From CAG-791 sp964386925 (GTDB taxonomy: Bacteria > Bacillota > Clostridia > Lachnospirales > Lachnospiraceae): a stretch of 10,321 bases of DNA. This document shows, piece after piece, positions 1 to 4,363 of the stretch. The notes beneath the pieces were generated by a model. The model saw only the letters and a program-made list of their open reading frames with translations. It was not told the DNA's origin and searched no databases. The position numbers were made by a program, and so were the translations under genes. Position 1 is the first letter of the stretch, and every line of letters begins with the position of its first letter. The stretch lies in contig CAYLUU010000083.1 in NCBI GenBank assembly GCA_964386925.1, forward strand, positions 1 through 10,321, given 5' to 3'.

Positions 1-23
1 CCAGATTTGTGATGTTATGACAC

Positions 24-59
24 CAGGAACCCAGAATCTGTAGATTCGATGTGTTCCTG
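24..59. repeat. Hairpin downstream of the YolD-like gene
   Basis: An inverted repeat pairs CAGGAAC (24-30) with GTTCCTG (53-59), and inside it GAATC (34-38) with GATTC (43-47), leaving a TGTA loop and an asymmetric internal loop. It lies about 30 bases past the stop codon of the minus-strand YolD-like gene, where a terminator or 3' mRNA end would be expected. No T-tract follows it on the minus strand, and only a weak TCTTCTT follows on the plus strand, so I record it as a stable hairpin of unproven role rather than an intrinsic terminator. Confidence 0.4.
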
Positions 60-87
60 TCTTCTTGAGGAGTTTTGAATCTGATAT

Positions 88-624
88 CTACACCATTTCC
101 ATCTGCAGAATGTCTTCCATCGGAATATGGATTCTCTGGGCAAGCTCGCCAGCCTCATGCAGCCGTCCTTCTTTTCTCTGAAAATCCTCTCCCTGCCTGA
201 TGCTCTCCGCTTCTTCCATAGTCCTCTCCAGCACGACTTCCCGTACATTCGACGGGAGTTTGCGCACCACGCCGGTTTCCGTCACATACTCACCGCCTGC
301 CTTCCGCAAATCCGGGCGGAAATACGTGATTCTCACCTTCTGTGAATACCCCCGGCTGTGCAGCTGTGCGGCCAGAACCTGCATAATCCGGTTCAGTTCC
401 TCCTTCGCATCCTCATCCAGTTCAATCTTCTCTGTAGTCTGCCGAGCCGTCTCCTGCACGGCATCACCGTATCCCGTAAGTGCCGCGAACGGCGAGAACT
501 GCGCCGCCCTCTCCGCCATTCCCATCGGCGGATGGTGCAGTGACCGGTGATGCGGCAGCTCAATAATATCTTCATATGGATTCTGTGTATTTGCTGTCTT
601 CATTCCATGAATCATTCCCTTCAT
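88..624 (-). CDS. YolD-like family protein, SOS polymerase operon
   Basis: This 178-aa protein matches the YolD-like proteins encoded next to Y-family polymerases in Firmicutes. Their molecular role is not firmly established; they are thought to partner the polymerase in SOS mutagenesis. Visible signs are the N-terminal block PYEDIIELPHH (residues 16-26), the family signature ERAAQFSPFAALTGY (38-52), a charged helix around 60-90, and a C-terminal beta/charged region with YFRPDLRKAGGEY (101-113), which resembles the YolD domain core. The annotated ATG abuts the TGA of the small gene upstream (TGA 625-627, ATG 622-624), which suggests coupled translation because only a poor Shine-Dalgarno sequence is seen. 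In-frame ATGs at codon 4 (615) and codon 8 (603) are possible alternatives, the latter preceded by AAGGGA at a long spacing. It is the last gene of the LexA-type operon starting at the promoter near 2400. Confidence 0.82.
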   Translation of the reverse strand: MKGMIHGMKTANTQNPYEDIIELPHHRSLHHPPMGMAERAAQFSPFAALTGYGDAVQETARQTTEKIELDEDAKEELNRIMQVLAAQLHSRGYSQKVRITYFRPDLRKAGGEYVTETGVVRKLPSNVREVVLERTMEEAESIRQGEDFQRKEGRLHEAGELAQRIHIPMEDILQMEMV

Positions 625-756
625 TCACTTCAATCGTGTCCGATGTATATATTCCTTGCGTTTTCCTTCCCGCATCCGAAGGATTTCTGCACGCTCTAGT
701 ACAGCGTTTGCAAAATAACCAGCCAGATAACGCAGAATGATTTTCGGAGGGTGCAC
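625..756 (-). CDS. Small basic protein between polymerase and YolD genes
   Basis: An open frame of 43 codons starts with GTG one base after the polymerase stop codon and ends with TGA directly touching the ATG of the YolD-like gene. The product begins VHPPKIILRYLAGYF and continues through NAVLERAEILRMREG to a basic end with IHRTRLK. It reads as one amphipathic, Arg/Lys-rich helical protein with no signal peptide or obvious membrane span. I do not recognise a family. The exact fit between its neighbours, the AAGG six bases before GTG (plus GGAGGG further up), and the protein-like composition argue that it is real; the alternative is a 132-base spacer with a chance reading frame. No start other than GTG is seen in this frame before the frame runs far back into the polymerase gene. 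Confidence 0.6.
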   Translation of the reverse strand: MHPPKIILRYLAGYFANAVLERAEILRMREGKRKEYIHRTRLK

Positions 757-777
757 ATCATGCCTTATGCCCTCCGA
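744..777 (-). promoter_or_regulatory. Hairpin that can mask the small gene's start
   Basis: TCGGAGGG and CCCTCCGA form an exact 8-bp inverted repeat (744-751 and 770-777) around an 18-base loop. In the minus-strand mRNA the 5' arm holds the GGAGGG usable as a ribosome binding site, and the loop holds the polymerase stop codon and the GTG of the next gene. Ribosomes finishing the polymerase would open it, which would couple translation of the two genes. No T-tract follows, so it is not an intrinsic terminator. The pairing is seen; the role is inferred. Confidence 0.45.
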
Positions 778-2287
778 TCTGCTGGTTGCGCTGGATCCCG
801 GTCGCCCCCTCCTCCAGATTCATGCCCTTGAGGATGGCATTTTTGCCGTATTTTCCCTTAATCTGCAGAACAGCCTCCTGGAGCTGATGTTCCTTCTGCT
901 GCTCTTTGCGCTGCTCCTGCCGGCGCTGTTCCTTCGCCTCATAATCCGTGAACAAATCCAGCTGCTCATATTCCTGTTCCTGAACCGCCTCCTGCTCACT
1001 CACAATCCGTCCCGCTGTCAGGTAGATCCGGCGAACCAGAAGATCCGGATTTACGATCTCCTCGAACAGCTTCACTGCGTTCTCCCGAATCATCCGCGAC
1101 GAGGATGTCCACAGCTCCAGATGCCTGCTGCCGTGTGCCGGTTTCGGAACCGGCTTCCCGTAACGATCGGATACAACCGTTCCGCGGTAGCGTGGCCGCC
1201 CTTCCTCCGGGGTCAGGCTCGCATTGTCATATCCCACATCCAGCACCAGCTGATCTGTCACCTGGCCCTTCTCCACCAGATCCAGTGACAGCTGCTCCGC
1301 CATCTCCCGCAGCACGAGCCTGGCCTTATCATAGGGATACGGGCAGGACAGAACCTGCCCGGAGCTGCTGCTGTGCGATGCCGGACGGTAGGCCTTGATG
1401 TCAGCAATGGTGCAGGGTTCCCACCCCCATGCATGATCGATGAGAAGCTCCGCTGCCACGCCGAACATTCGGTACAGCAGCTCTTCATTATAAAAATCCG
1501 ACGCGCCTCCCAGTGAGCACCTTGCAATATCACCCATCGTCCGCAGGCCGACCTCCTGCAAACGGCGCACATACCCGCGCCCCACCCGCCAGAAATCCGT
1601 CAGCGGTTCATGGGTCCACAGAGACCGCCGGTAGCTCATCTCGTCCAGCTCTGCAATCCGTACACCGTTCTGATCCGGCTCGATATGCTTTGCCTCGATG
1701 TCCATTGCCACCTTGCACAGATACAGATTCGTCCCGATTCCTGCCGTTGCCGTAATGCCGGTCTCCTGCAGAACCTCGAGAATCATCTTCATCGCCAGTT
1801 CCCGCGGCGTCATATGATAGGTTTTCAGGTAAGCCGTCGCGTCCATGAATACCTCGTCGATGGAATACACATGAATGTCTTCCGGTGCGATGTACCGCAG
1901 GTAGATCTGATAGATTTGCGTGCTGACCTTCATGTAACGTGCCATCTGCGGCGGTGCCACGACATATTCCAGTGCCAGCGACGGATTCCGGCGCAGCTCA
2001 TTGGCATCCGAGGAGCTGCCGATCAGCTGATGCACCGGTGCACGGCGCTCCCTTTCTGCGTTCACCTGACGCACTCGCTGTACAACTTCGAACAGTCGGG
2101 CACGCCCTCCGATTCCATAGGCTTTCAGGGACGGTGATACCGCCAGACAGATCGTCTTCTCCGTGCGGCTTGGATCTGCCACGACCAGATTGGTAGTCAG
2201 CGGATCCATGCCTCTATCCACACATTCAGACGAGGCATAAAAGGATTTAAGATCTATGGCGATGTAGGTGCGCTCCGGTTCTGACAT
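758..2287 (-). CDS. Y-family translesion DNA polymerase (UmuC/ImpB-like)
   Basis: This 509-aa protein is an error-prone lesion-bypass polymerase of the Firmicutes UmuC/UvrX-like group. Palm-domain metal ligands are visible: Asp12 in IAIDLKSFYAS (9-19), and Asp144-Glu145 in YSIDEVFMD (141-149). TNLVVADPSRTEKTICLAVS (32-51) belongs to the fingers region. The little-finger region follows at about 290-425, then QLDLF (442-446), a canonical beta-clamp binding pentapeptide, then a Glu/Lys/Gln-rich probable coiled segment (447-470) and the tail YGKNAILKGMNLEEGA (480-495), typical of this subgroup. I start at ATG 2287 because AGGAG lies nine bases upstream (2297-2301) and family members begin just before this IAID block; a GTG at 2335 with its own AGGAGC would add 16 residues without family resemblance. 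The promoter and LexA box lie about 100 bp upstream. The small gene and the YolD-like gene follow. Confidence 0.93.
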   Translation of the reverse strand: MSEPERTYIAIDLKSFYASSECVDRGMDPLTTNLVVADPSRTEKTICLAVSPSLKAYGIGGRARLFEVVQRVRQVNAERERRAPVHQLIGSSSDANELRRNPSLALEYVVAPPQMARYMKVSTQIYQIYLRYIAPEDIHVYSIDEVFMDATAYLKTYHMTPRELAMKMILEVLQETGITATAGIGTNLYLCKVAMDIEAKHIEPDQNGVRIAELDEMSYRRSLWTHEPLTDFWRVGRGYVRRLQEVGLRTMGDIARCSLGGASDFYNEELLYRMFGVAAELLIDHAWGWEPCTIADIKAYRPASHSSSSGQVLSCPYPYDKARLVLREMAEQLSLDLVEKGQVTDQLVLDVGYDNASLTPEEGRPRYRGTVVSDRYGKPVPKPAHGSRHLELWTSSSRMIRENAVKLFEEIVNPDLLVRRIYLTAGRIVSEQEAVQEQEYEQLDLFTDYEAKEQRRQEQRKEQQKEHQLQEAVLQIKGKYGKNAILKGMNLEEGATGIQRNQQIGGHKA

Positions 2288-2380
2288 ATTGCAATGCTCC
2301 TGATGCACAGACGCCAGGAGTCGAACACTCGCCACGGTCCGCTCCTGTCTGTCTAAAACAATGATCGATGATGTGCTATA

Positions 2381-2409
2381 AGAATAGCAGAACGTTTGTT
2401 CGTATTCAA
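2381..2409 (-). promoter_or_regulatory. SOS promoter of the polymerase operon
   Basis: On the minus strand, TTGAAT (-35, 2404-2409) and TATTCT (-10, 2381-2386) are separated by exactly 17 bases. The spacer contains a LexA box, so repressor binding would block RNA polymerase directly. Transcription would begin near 2374, leaving a leader of about 85 bases. This is the expected architecture for damage-inducible translesion polymerases in Gram-positive bacteria. Confidence 0.75.
2389..2402. promoter_or_regulatory. LexA (SOS) box, Bacillus/Clostridium type
   Basis: Read on the minus strand the site is CGAACAAACGTTCT. It fits the Gram-positive LexA consensus CGAACRNRYGTTCG at 13 of 14 positions and has the diagnostic GAAC-N4-GTTC core. 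It sits between the -35 and -10 elements of the polymerase operon, and just upstream of a possible divergent promoter for the serine hydrolase gene. Confidence 0.8.
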
Positions 2410-2433
2410 GGTTTTGAGGGAACGTACTAGAAT
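2405..2433 (+). promoter_or_regulatory. Candidate promoter of the serine hydrolase gene
   Basis: TAGAAT (2428-2433) matches the -10 consensus at five of six positions. TTCAAG (2405-2410) lies 17 bases upstream as a weak -35. It overlaps the -35 of the divergent SOS promoter and begins three bases after the LexA box. The -35 match is poor, so this is a best candidate only. Confidence 0.35.
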
Positions 2434-2478
2434 GTATTTGTTCAACTCGTCAAAAGTGACATTAAGGAGGGGACAACA

Positions 2479-3678
2479 ATGTCAGCAATTGAGATTAAAG
2501 AGGAATTACAGGCCTGCATGAACCGTGCCGTGGAGCGCCGGGAGGTGGCGGGCTGTACGCTGTGTCTGATTCGTGACGGCCAGGAGCAGATTTATCTGGA
2601 AAGCGGTTATGCGAATATCGAGGAGAAAAAAACGATTGCCCGTAACAGCATCTACCGCATGTATTCCATGTCGAAGCCGGTAACGGCTGCAGTGATGATG
2701 ACGCTGGTGGAAAAGGGCTTCGTCGATTTGCAGGAGCCGATCTACAACTATTTTCCCAGCTATCGTCATCAGAATTACATGACACCAGAGGGCCAGCTGC
2801 GCCCGGTATCGGAATGGCATCCCATGAAGGTGCGTGACATTCTGAATATGACCTCCGGTCTCGTCTATCCCGACGCATCCACCAGACCCGGCCGGGAAAC
2901 AGGGGCTATTTACGATGATGCCATCCAGCGCCTTGGAACCGATCATGCCATGACAACCGCCGAATTTGCAGAGCGAATCGGTGAGTGTACGCTTCTCTTC
3001 GAGCCCGGATCAAGCTGGAATTACGGTGTTTCCGCAGACATTGTCGGTGCGGTCATCGAGAAGGTGACCGGAATGACCTTCCGTGAATATGCCAAAGAGG
3101 CCATCTTCGATCCGCTCGGCATGACAGATACTGACTTTCTGGTCCCGGAGGAGAAGAAATCACGTCTTGTGGTTGCATACGGCAACGAAAATGGCAAAGA
3201 GGGTGCTCCGCTGGTTCCTTACATCGGGAACAATCTGGCCATCCGCAATGACGGCGGCGAGAATCCCTTCGAGTCCGGCGGTGCCGGCCTGTTCTCGACG
3301 CTCGATGACTATCGCAGATTCACCGGCATGCTGATGAATCATGGAATCGATGAGAACGGCAAGCGCATTCTGCGTCCGGGAACGGTGCGTCTCATGACCG
3401 GCGGACAGCTGAGCCGTGCGCAGCAGGAGAGCTTCGACAACTGGGGCGGTCTCGAGGGACACACCTACAACTGCCTGAACCGCGTCATGCTGAATCCCGC
3501 CCAGGCTGTAACGATTGGTCACAAGGGCGAGTACGGCTGGGATGGCTGGCTGGGAACTTATTTTGCCAACGATCCGGAAGTGAACCAGACCATGCTGCTG
3601 ATGCTGAACAAAAAGGACTACGGAACGCAGCGCCTCACGAGACAGCTGAGGAATATCATCAATTCGGATACAATGTAA
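2479..3678 (+). CDS. Serine hydrolase, beta-lactamase/EstB family
   Basis: This 399-aa protein belongs to the beta-lactamase-related serine hydrolases (class C-like fold; relatives include EstB-type esterases and D-Ala-D-Ala peptidase-like proteins). The nucleophile motif SxxK is S63-M-S-K66 in YRMYSMSKPVTAA. The second-motif tyrosine is probably Y182 in SSWNYGVSADIVG. The block FESGGAGLFSTLDDYRRF (264-281) is typical of the family. The C-terminal GHKGEYGWDGWLGT (347-360) stands where such esterases have a Trp/Gly-rich motif instead of the KTG of true beta-lactamases. No signal peptide or membrane anchor is visible, so it is probably cytoplasmic and unlikely to give beta-lactam resistance; an esterase or peptidase activity is more plausible. 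The start is firm: AAGGAGGGG (2464-2472) lies six bases before ATG. It stands alone on its strand. Confidence 0.88.
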   Translation: MSAIEIKEELQACMNRAVERREVAGCTLCLIRDGQEQIYLESGYANIEEKKTIARNSIYRMYSMSKPVTAAVMMTLVEKGFVDLQEPIYNYFPSYRHQNYMTPEGQLRPVSEWHPMKVRDILNMTSGLVYPDASTRPGRETGAIYDDAIQRLGTDHAMTTAEFAERIGECTLLFEPGSSWNYGVSADIVGAVIEKVTGMTFREYAKEAIFDPLGMTDTDFLVPEEKKSRLVVAYGNENGKEGAPLVPYIGNNLAIRNDGGENPFESGGAGLFSTLDDYRRFTGMLMNHGIDENGKRILRPGTVRLMTGGQLSRAQQESFDNWGGLEGHTYNCLNRVMLNPAQAVTIGHKGEYGWDGWLGTYFANDPEVNQTMLLMLNKKDYGTQRLTRQLRNIINSDTM

Positions 3679-3743
3679 GCCACTGCTGATTTCCGGTATA
3701 TTATTTGTAAAAGAGCCAGTTATGTAAACTCGAGGGGCAGGGC

Positions 3744-3772
3744 TTGACGCGTCATTGTAGAATAGAAATAGA
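3744..3772 (+). promoter_or_regulatory. Weak candidate promoter for the antisense RNA
   Basis: TTGACG (3744-3749) matches the -35 consensus at five of six positions. The best-placed -10 at 17-base spacing is only AATAGA (3767-3772); a better hexamer, TAGAAT (3758-3763), is too close. A transcript from here would start near the left end of the toxin terminator stem and run antisense to the toxin 3' end. The orientation makes sense, but the elements are poor. Confidence 0.25.
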
Positions 3773-3798
3773 AAAAGGCTACCGATAGACGGTTAGCC
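3771..3798 (-). terminator. Intrinsic terminator of the toxin-like gene
   Basis: Read on the minus strand, GGCT-A-ACCG pairs with CGGT-AGCC around the loop TCTAT, with one bulged A, followed by TTTTTC (3771-3776). The stem is 3777-3798. It lies about 50 bases beyond the stop codon of the 31-aa toxin-like gene and would close its short mRNA. The other strand has no T-tract at the matching position, so the direction is clear. Confidence 0.7.
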
Positions 3799-3860
3799 TG
3801 ATCAAGCAGTTGCTTAAATAGCCGTCACTTTCTCAGGGTGGGCGGCTATTTCTGCGTCTT
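3777..3860 (+). ncRNA. Candidate antisense RNA antitoxin
   Basis: An antisense partner is expected here by analogy with txpA/RatA and bsrG/SR4, whose RNAs overlap the toxin 3' end. A plus-strand transcript would form two hairpins: 3777-3798 and AAATAGCCG/CGGCTATTT (3816-3824 with 3843-3851), the second followed by TTTCTGCGTCTT, a weak terminator-like tail. It would be complementary to the whole toxin 3' untranslated region and the last few codons. Its length, ends and existence are inferred from structure and position; the promoter is weak. Confidence 0.35.
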
Positions 3861-3941
3861 ATCGTCTTTCCCTAGCGCATATCCAATAGAGAAACAGGAC
3901 ACGCACAGGCTCAAAATCCCAATAAAATCCGAAATATTCAT
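3846..3941 (-). CDS. Small hydrophobic peptide, probable type I toxin
   Basis: This short reading frame encodes 31 residues: a hydrophobic stretch from about residue 5 to 23 (DFIGILSLCVSCFSIGYAL) and a charged, polar tail, GKDDKTQK. One short transmembrane segment with a Lys-rich end is the pattern of membrane-acting type I toxins and of the small peptides often labelled putative holin-like toxins in Firmicutes. It has an exceptionally strong ribosome binding site, AAAGGAGG (3947-3954), five bases before ATG. Its stop codon lies inside the arm of a 9-bp hairpin (3816-3851), and a terminator follows at 3771-3798. The mRNA has a structured leader and complementary ends. The alternative is a small membrane regulatory peptide. 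Neither toxicity nor expression can be seen from sequence. Confidence 0.62.
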   Translation of the reverse strand: MNISDFIGILSLCVSCFSIGYALGKDDKTQK

Positions 3942-3958
3942 GTTCTCCTCCTTTCCAT
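3938..3958 (-). CDS. Possible leader peptide over the toxin RBS
   Basis: ATG at 3958 opens a six-codon frame, MERRRT, whose TGA overlaps the toxin ATG as ATGA. It runs straight through the toxin Shine-Dalgarno sequence, so ribosomes on it would compete with toxin initiation, or would be needed for it, as mok is for hok. It has no good ribosome binding site of its own and may be chance. Confidence 0.2.
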   Translation of the reverse strand: MERRRT

Positions 3959-3986
3959 GAAAACACCACAATTGGTATTTATGTAA

Positions 3987-4009
3987 TCGGAGGGTCACAG
4001 TCCCTCCGA
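3987..4009 (-). promoter_or_regulatory. 5' leader hairpin with anti-Shine-Dalgarno arm
   Basis: TCGGAGGG (3987-3994) and CCCTCCGA (4002-4009) form an 8-bp stem with a 7-base loop. In the minus-strand mRNA the 3' arm reads CCCTCCGA. It could instead pair with the GGAGG of the toxin ribosome binding site about 33 bases downstream, allowing two alternative folds. The same 8-bp stem sequence occurs at 744-777. Confidence 0.45.
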
Positions 4010-4013
4010 AGAA

Positions 4014-4041
4014 GGACTAACCGCCTACCGTTCTGGTAGCC
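4014..4041. repeat. Right arm of inverted repeat flanking the toxin module
   Basis: Read on the minus strand this is GGCTACC-AGAACGGTA-GG-CGGTTAG-TCC. The left arm at 3777-3798, read on the plus strand, is GGCTACC-GATAGA-CGGTTAG-CC. The two are imperfect inverted copies about 215 bp apart that bracket the toxin unit. The right arm also holds its own stem, CTACC/GGTAG (4025-4029 with 4035-4039). In the toxin mRNA, GGCGGTTAG-U-CC near the 5' end can pair with GG-CUAACCGUC near the 3' end: eleven pairs including one G-U, with one bulge. Confidence 0.55.
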
Positions 4042-4053
4042 TCAAGTTTCAAA

Positions 4054-4082
4054 ATAACACATTTGTTCGAATTCGTCCACAA
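4054..4082 (-). promoter_or_regulatory. Candidate toxin promoter with LexA-like half box
   Basis: On the minus strand, TTGTGG (-35, 4077-4082) and TGTTAT (-10, 4054-4059) are 17 bases apart, placing the start near 4047, just before the leader hairpins. Across the spacer and -10 runs CGAACAAATGTGTT (4056-4069). It fits the LexA consensus CGAACRNRYGTTCG at its first 11 positions and fails at the last three. The promoter elements are mediocre; position is the main support. Confidence 0.4.
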
Positions 4083-4120
4083 GTAGCCGATTCACGTCGA
4101 AATCACTAGGTGTTAACCAG
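4069..4120 (+). repeat. Dispersed 52-bp repeat, copy A
   Basis: From GAATTCGTCC to the final CAG, this sequence aligns without gaps to the minus strand of 10145-10196, with 42 of 52 positions identical; nine of the ten differences are transitions. Shared blocks include GCCGATTCACGT, GAAATC and AGGTG. Like copy B it lies beside a strong hairpin. It overlaps the candidate toxin -35 and runs into the 55-bp duplication at the assembly gap. Confidence 0.7.
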
Positions 4121-4161
4121 CCATCATAAAACACGCTCCCGCAGCATTATCTGCTGCAGAA
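4107..4161 (+). repeat. 55-bp exact duplicate, left of gap
   Basis: These 55 bases, from TAGGTGTTAACC to CTGCTGCAGAA, are identical to 4262-4316. One copy ends at the first N and the other begins after the last N. A 55-base end overlap is what a de Bruijn assembler using k=55 leaves when two contigs are scaffolded without being merged. It is most likely an artefact and not a biological direct repeat. Confidence 0.9.
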
Positions 4162-4261
4162 NNNNNNNNNNNNNNNNNNNNNNNNNNNNNNNNNNNNNNN
4201 NNNNNNNNNNNNNNNNNNNNNNNNNNNNNNNNNNNNNNNNNNNNNNNNNNNNNNNNNNNNN
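4162..4261. other. Assembly gap of exactly 100 N
   Basis: A run of exactly 100 undetermined bases, a conventional placeholder length. The flanks overlap by 55 identical bases, so true sequence may be contiguous with one copy of the overlap and nothing missing. No coding sequence is interrupted. Confidence 0.97.
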
Positions 4262-4316
4262 TAGGTGTTAACCAGCCATCATAAAACACGCTCCCGCAGC
4301 ATTATCTGCTGCAGAA
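4262..4316 (+). repeat. 55-bp exact duplicate, right of gap
   Basis: Second copy of the 55-base contig-end overlap, identical to 4107-4161. It contains most of the GH3 gene terminator, which is complete only here because the last bases of the stem lie just beyond the copy. Confidence 0.9.
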
Positions 4317-4321
4317 GCGCG
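4281..4321 (-). terminator. Intrinsic terminator of the GH3 gene
   Basis: On the minus strand a 15-bp stem (arms 4307-4321 and 4287-4301, loop GATAA) is followed by TTTTAT (4281-4286). The stem includes three G-U pairs that would be A-C mismatches in RNA from the other strand, so it is built to work for minus-strand transcription. It begins about 43 bases past the GH3 stop codon. Confidence 0.8.
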
Positions 4322-4363
4322 CCAAACCAACCCTATCGTTTTTTATTATAAATACTTGTCCTA

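Noticed and set aside
24..59. Intrinsic terminator of the SOS operon
   Set aside because: The hairpin is strong, but no T-tract follows it on the minus strand.
737..1288. Plus-strand frame antisense to the polymerase gene
   Set aside because: Mirror of the Glu/Gln/Lys-rich tail of the polymerase, giving Leu/Phe-rich translation; no ribosome binding site.
2479..3678. Beta-lactam resistance gene
   Set aside because: It has SxxK but no signal peptide and no KTG motif; it fits EstB-like serine hydrolases better.
3744..3763. TTGACG followed by TAGAAT as a strong promoter
   Set aside because: The two hexamers are only 8 bases apart, far too close; a weaker spacing is listed as a candidate instead.
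4107..4316. 55-bp direct repeat as a recombination or attachment site
   Set aside because: The copies abut the N run exactly on both sides, which fits a contig-end overlap better than biology.
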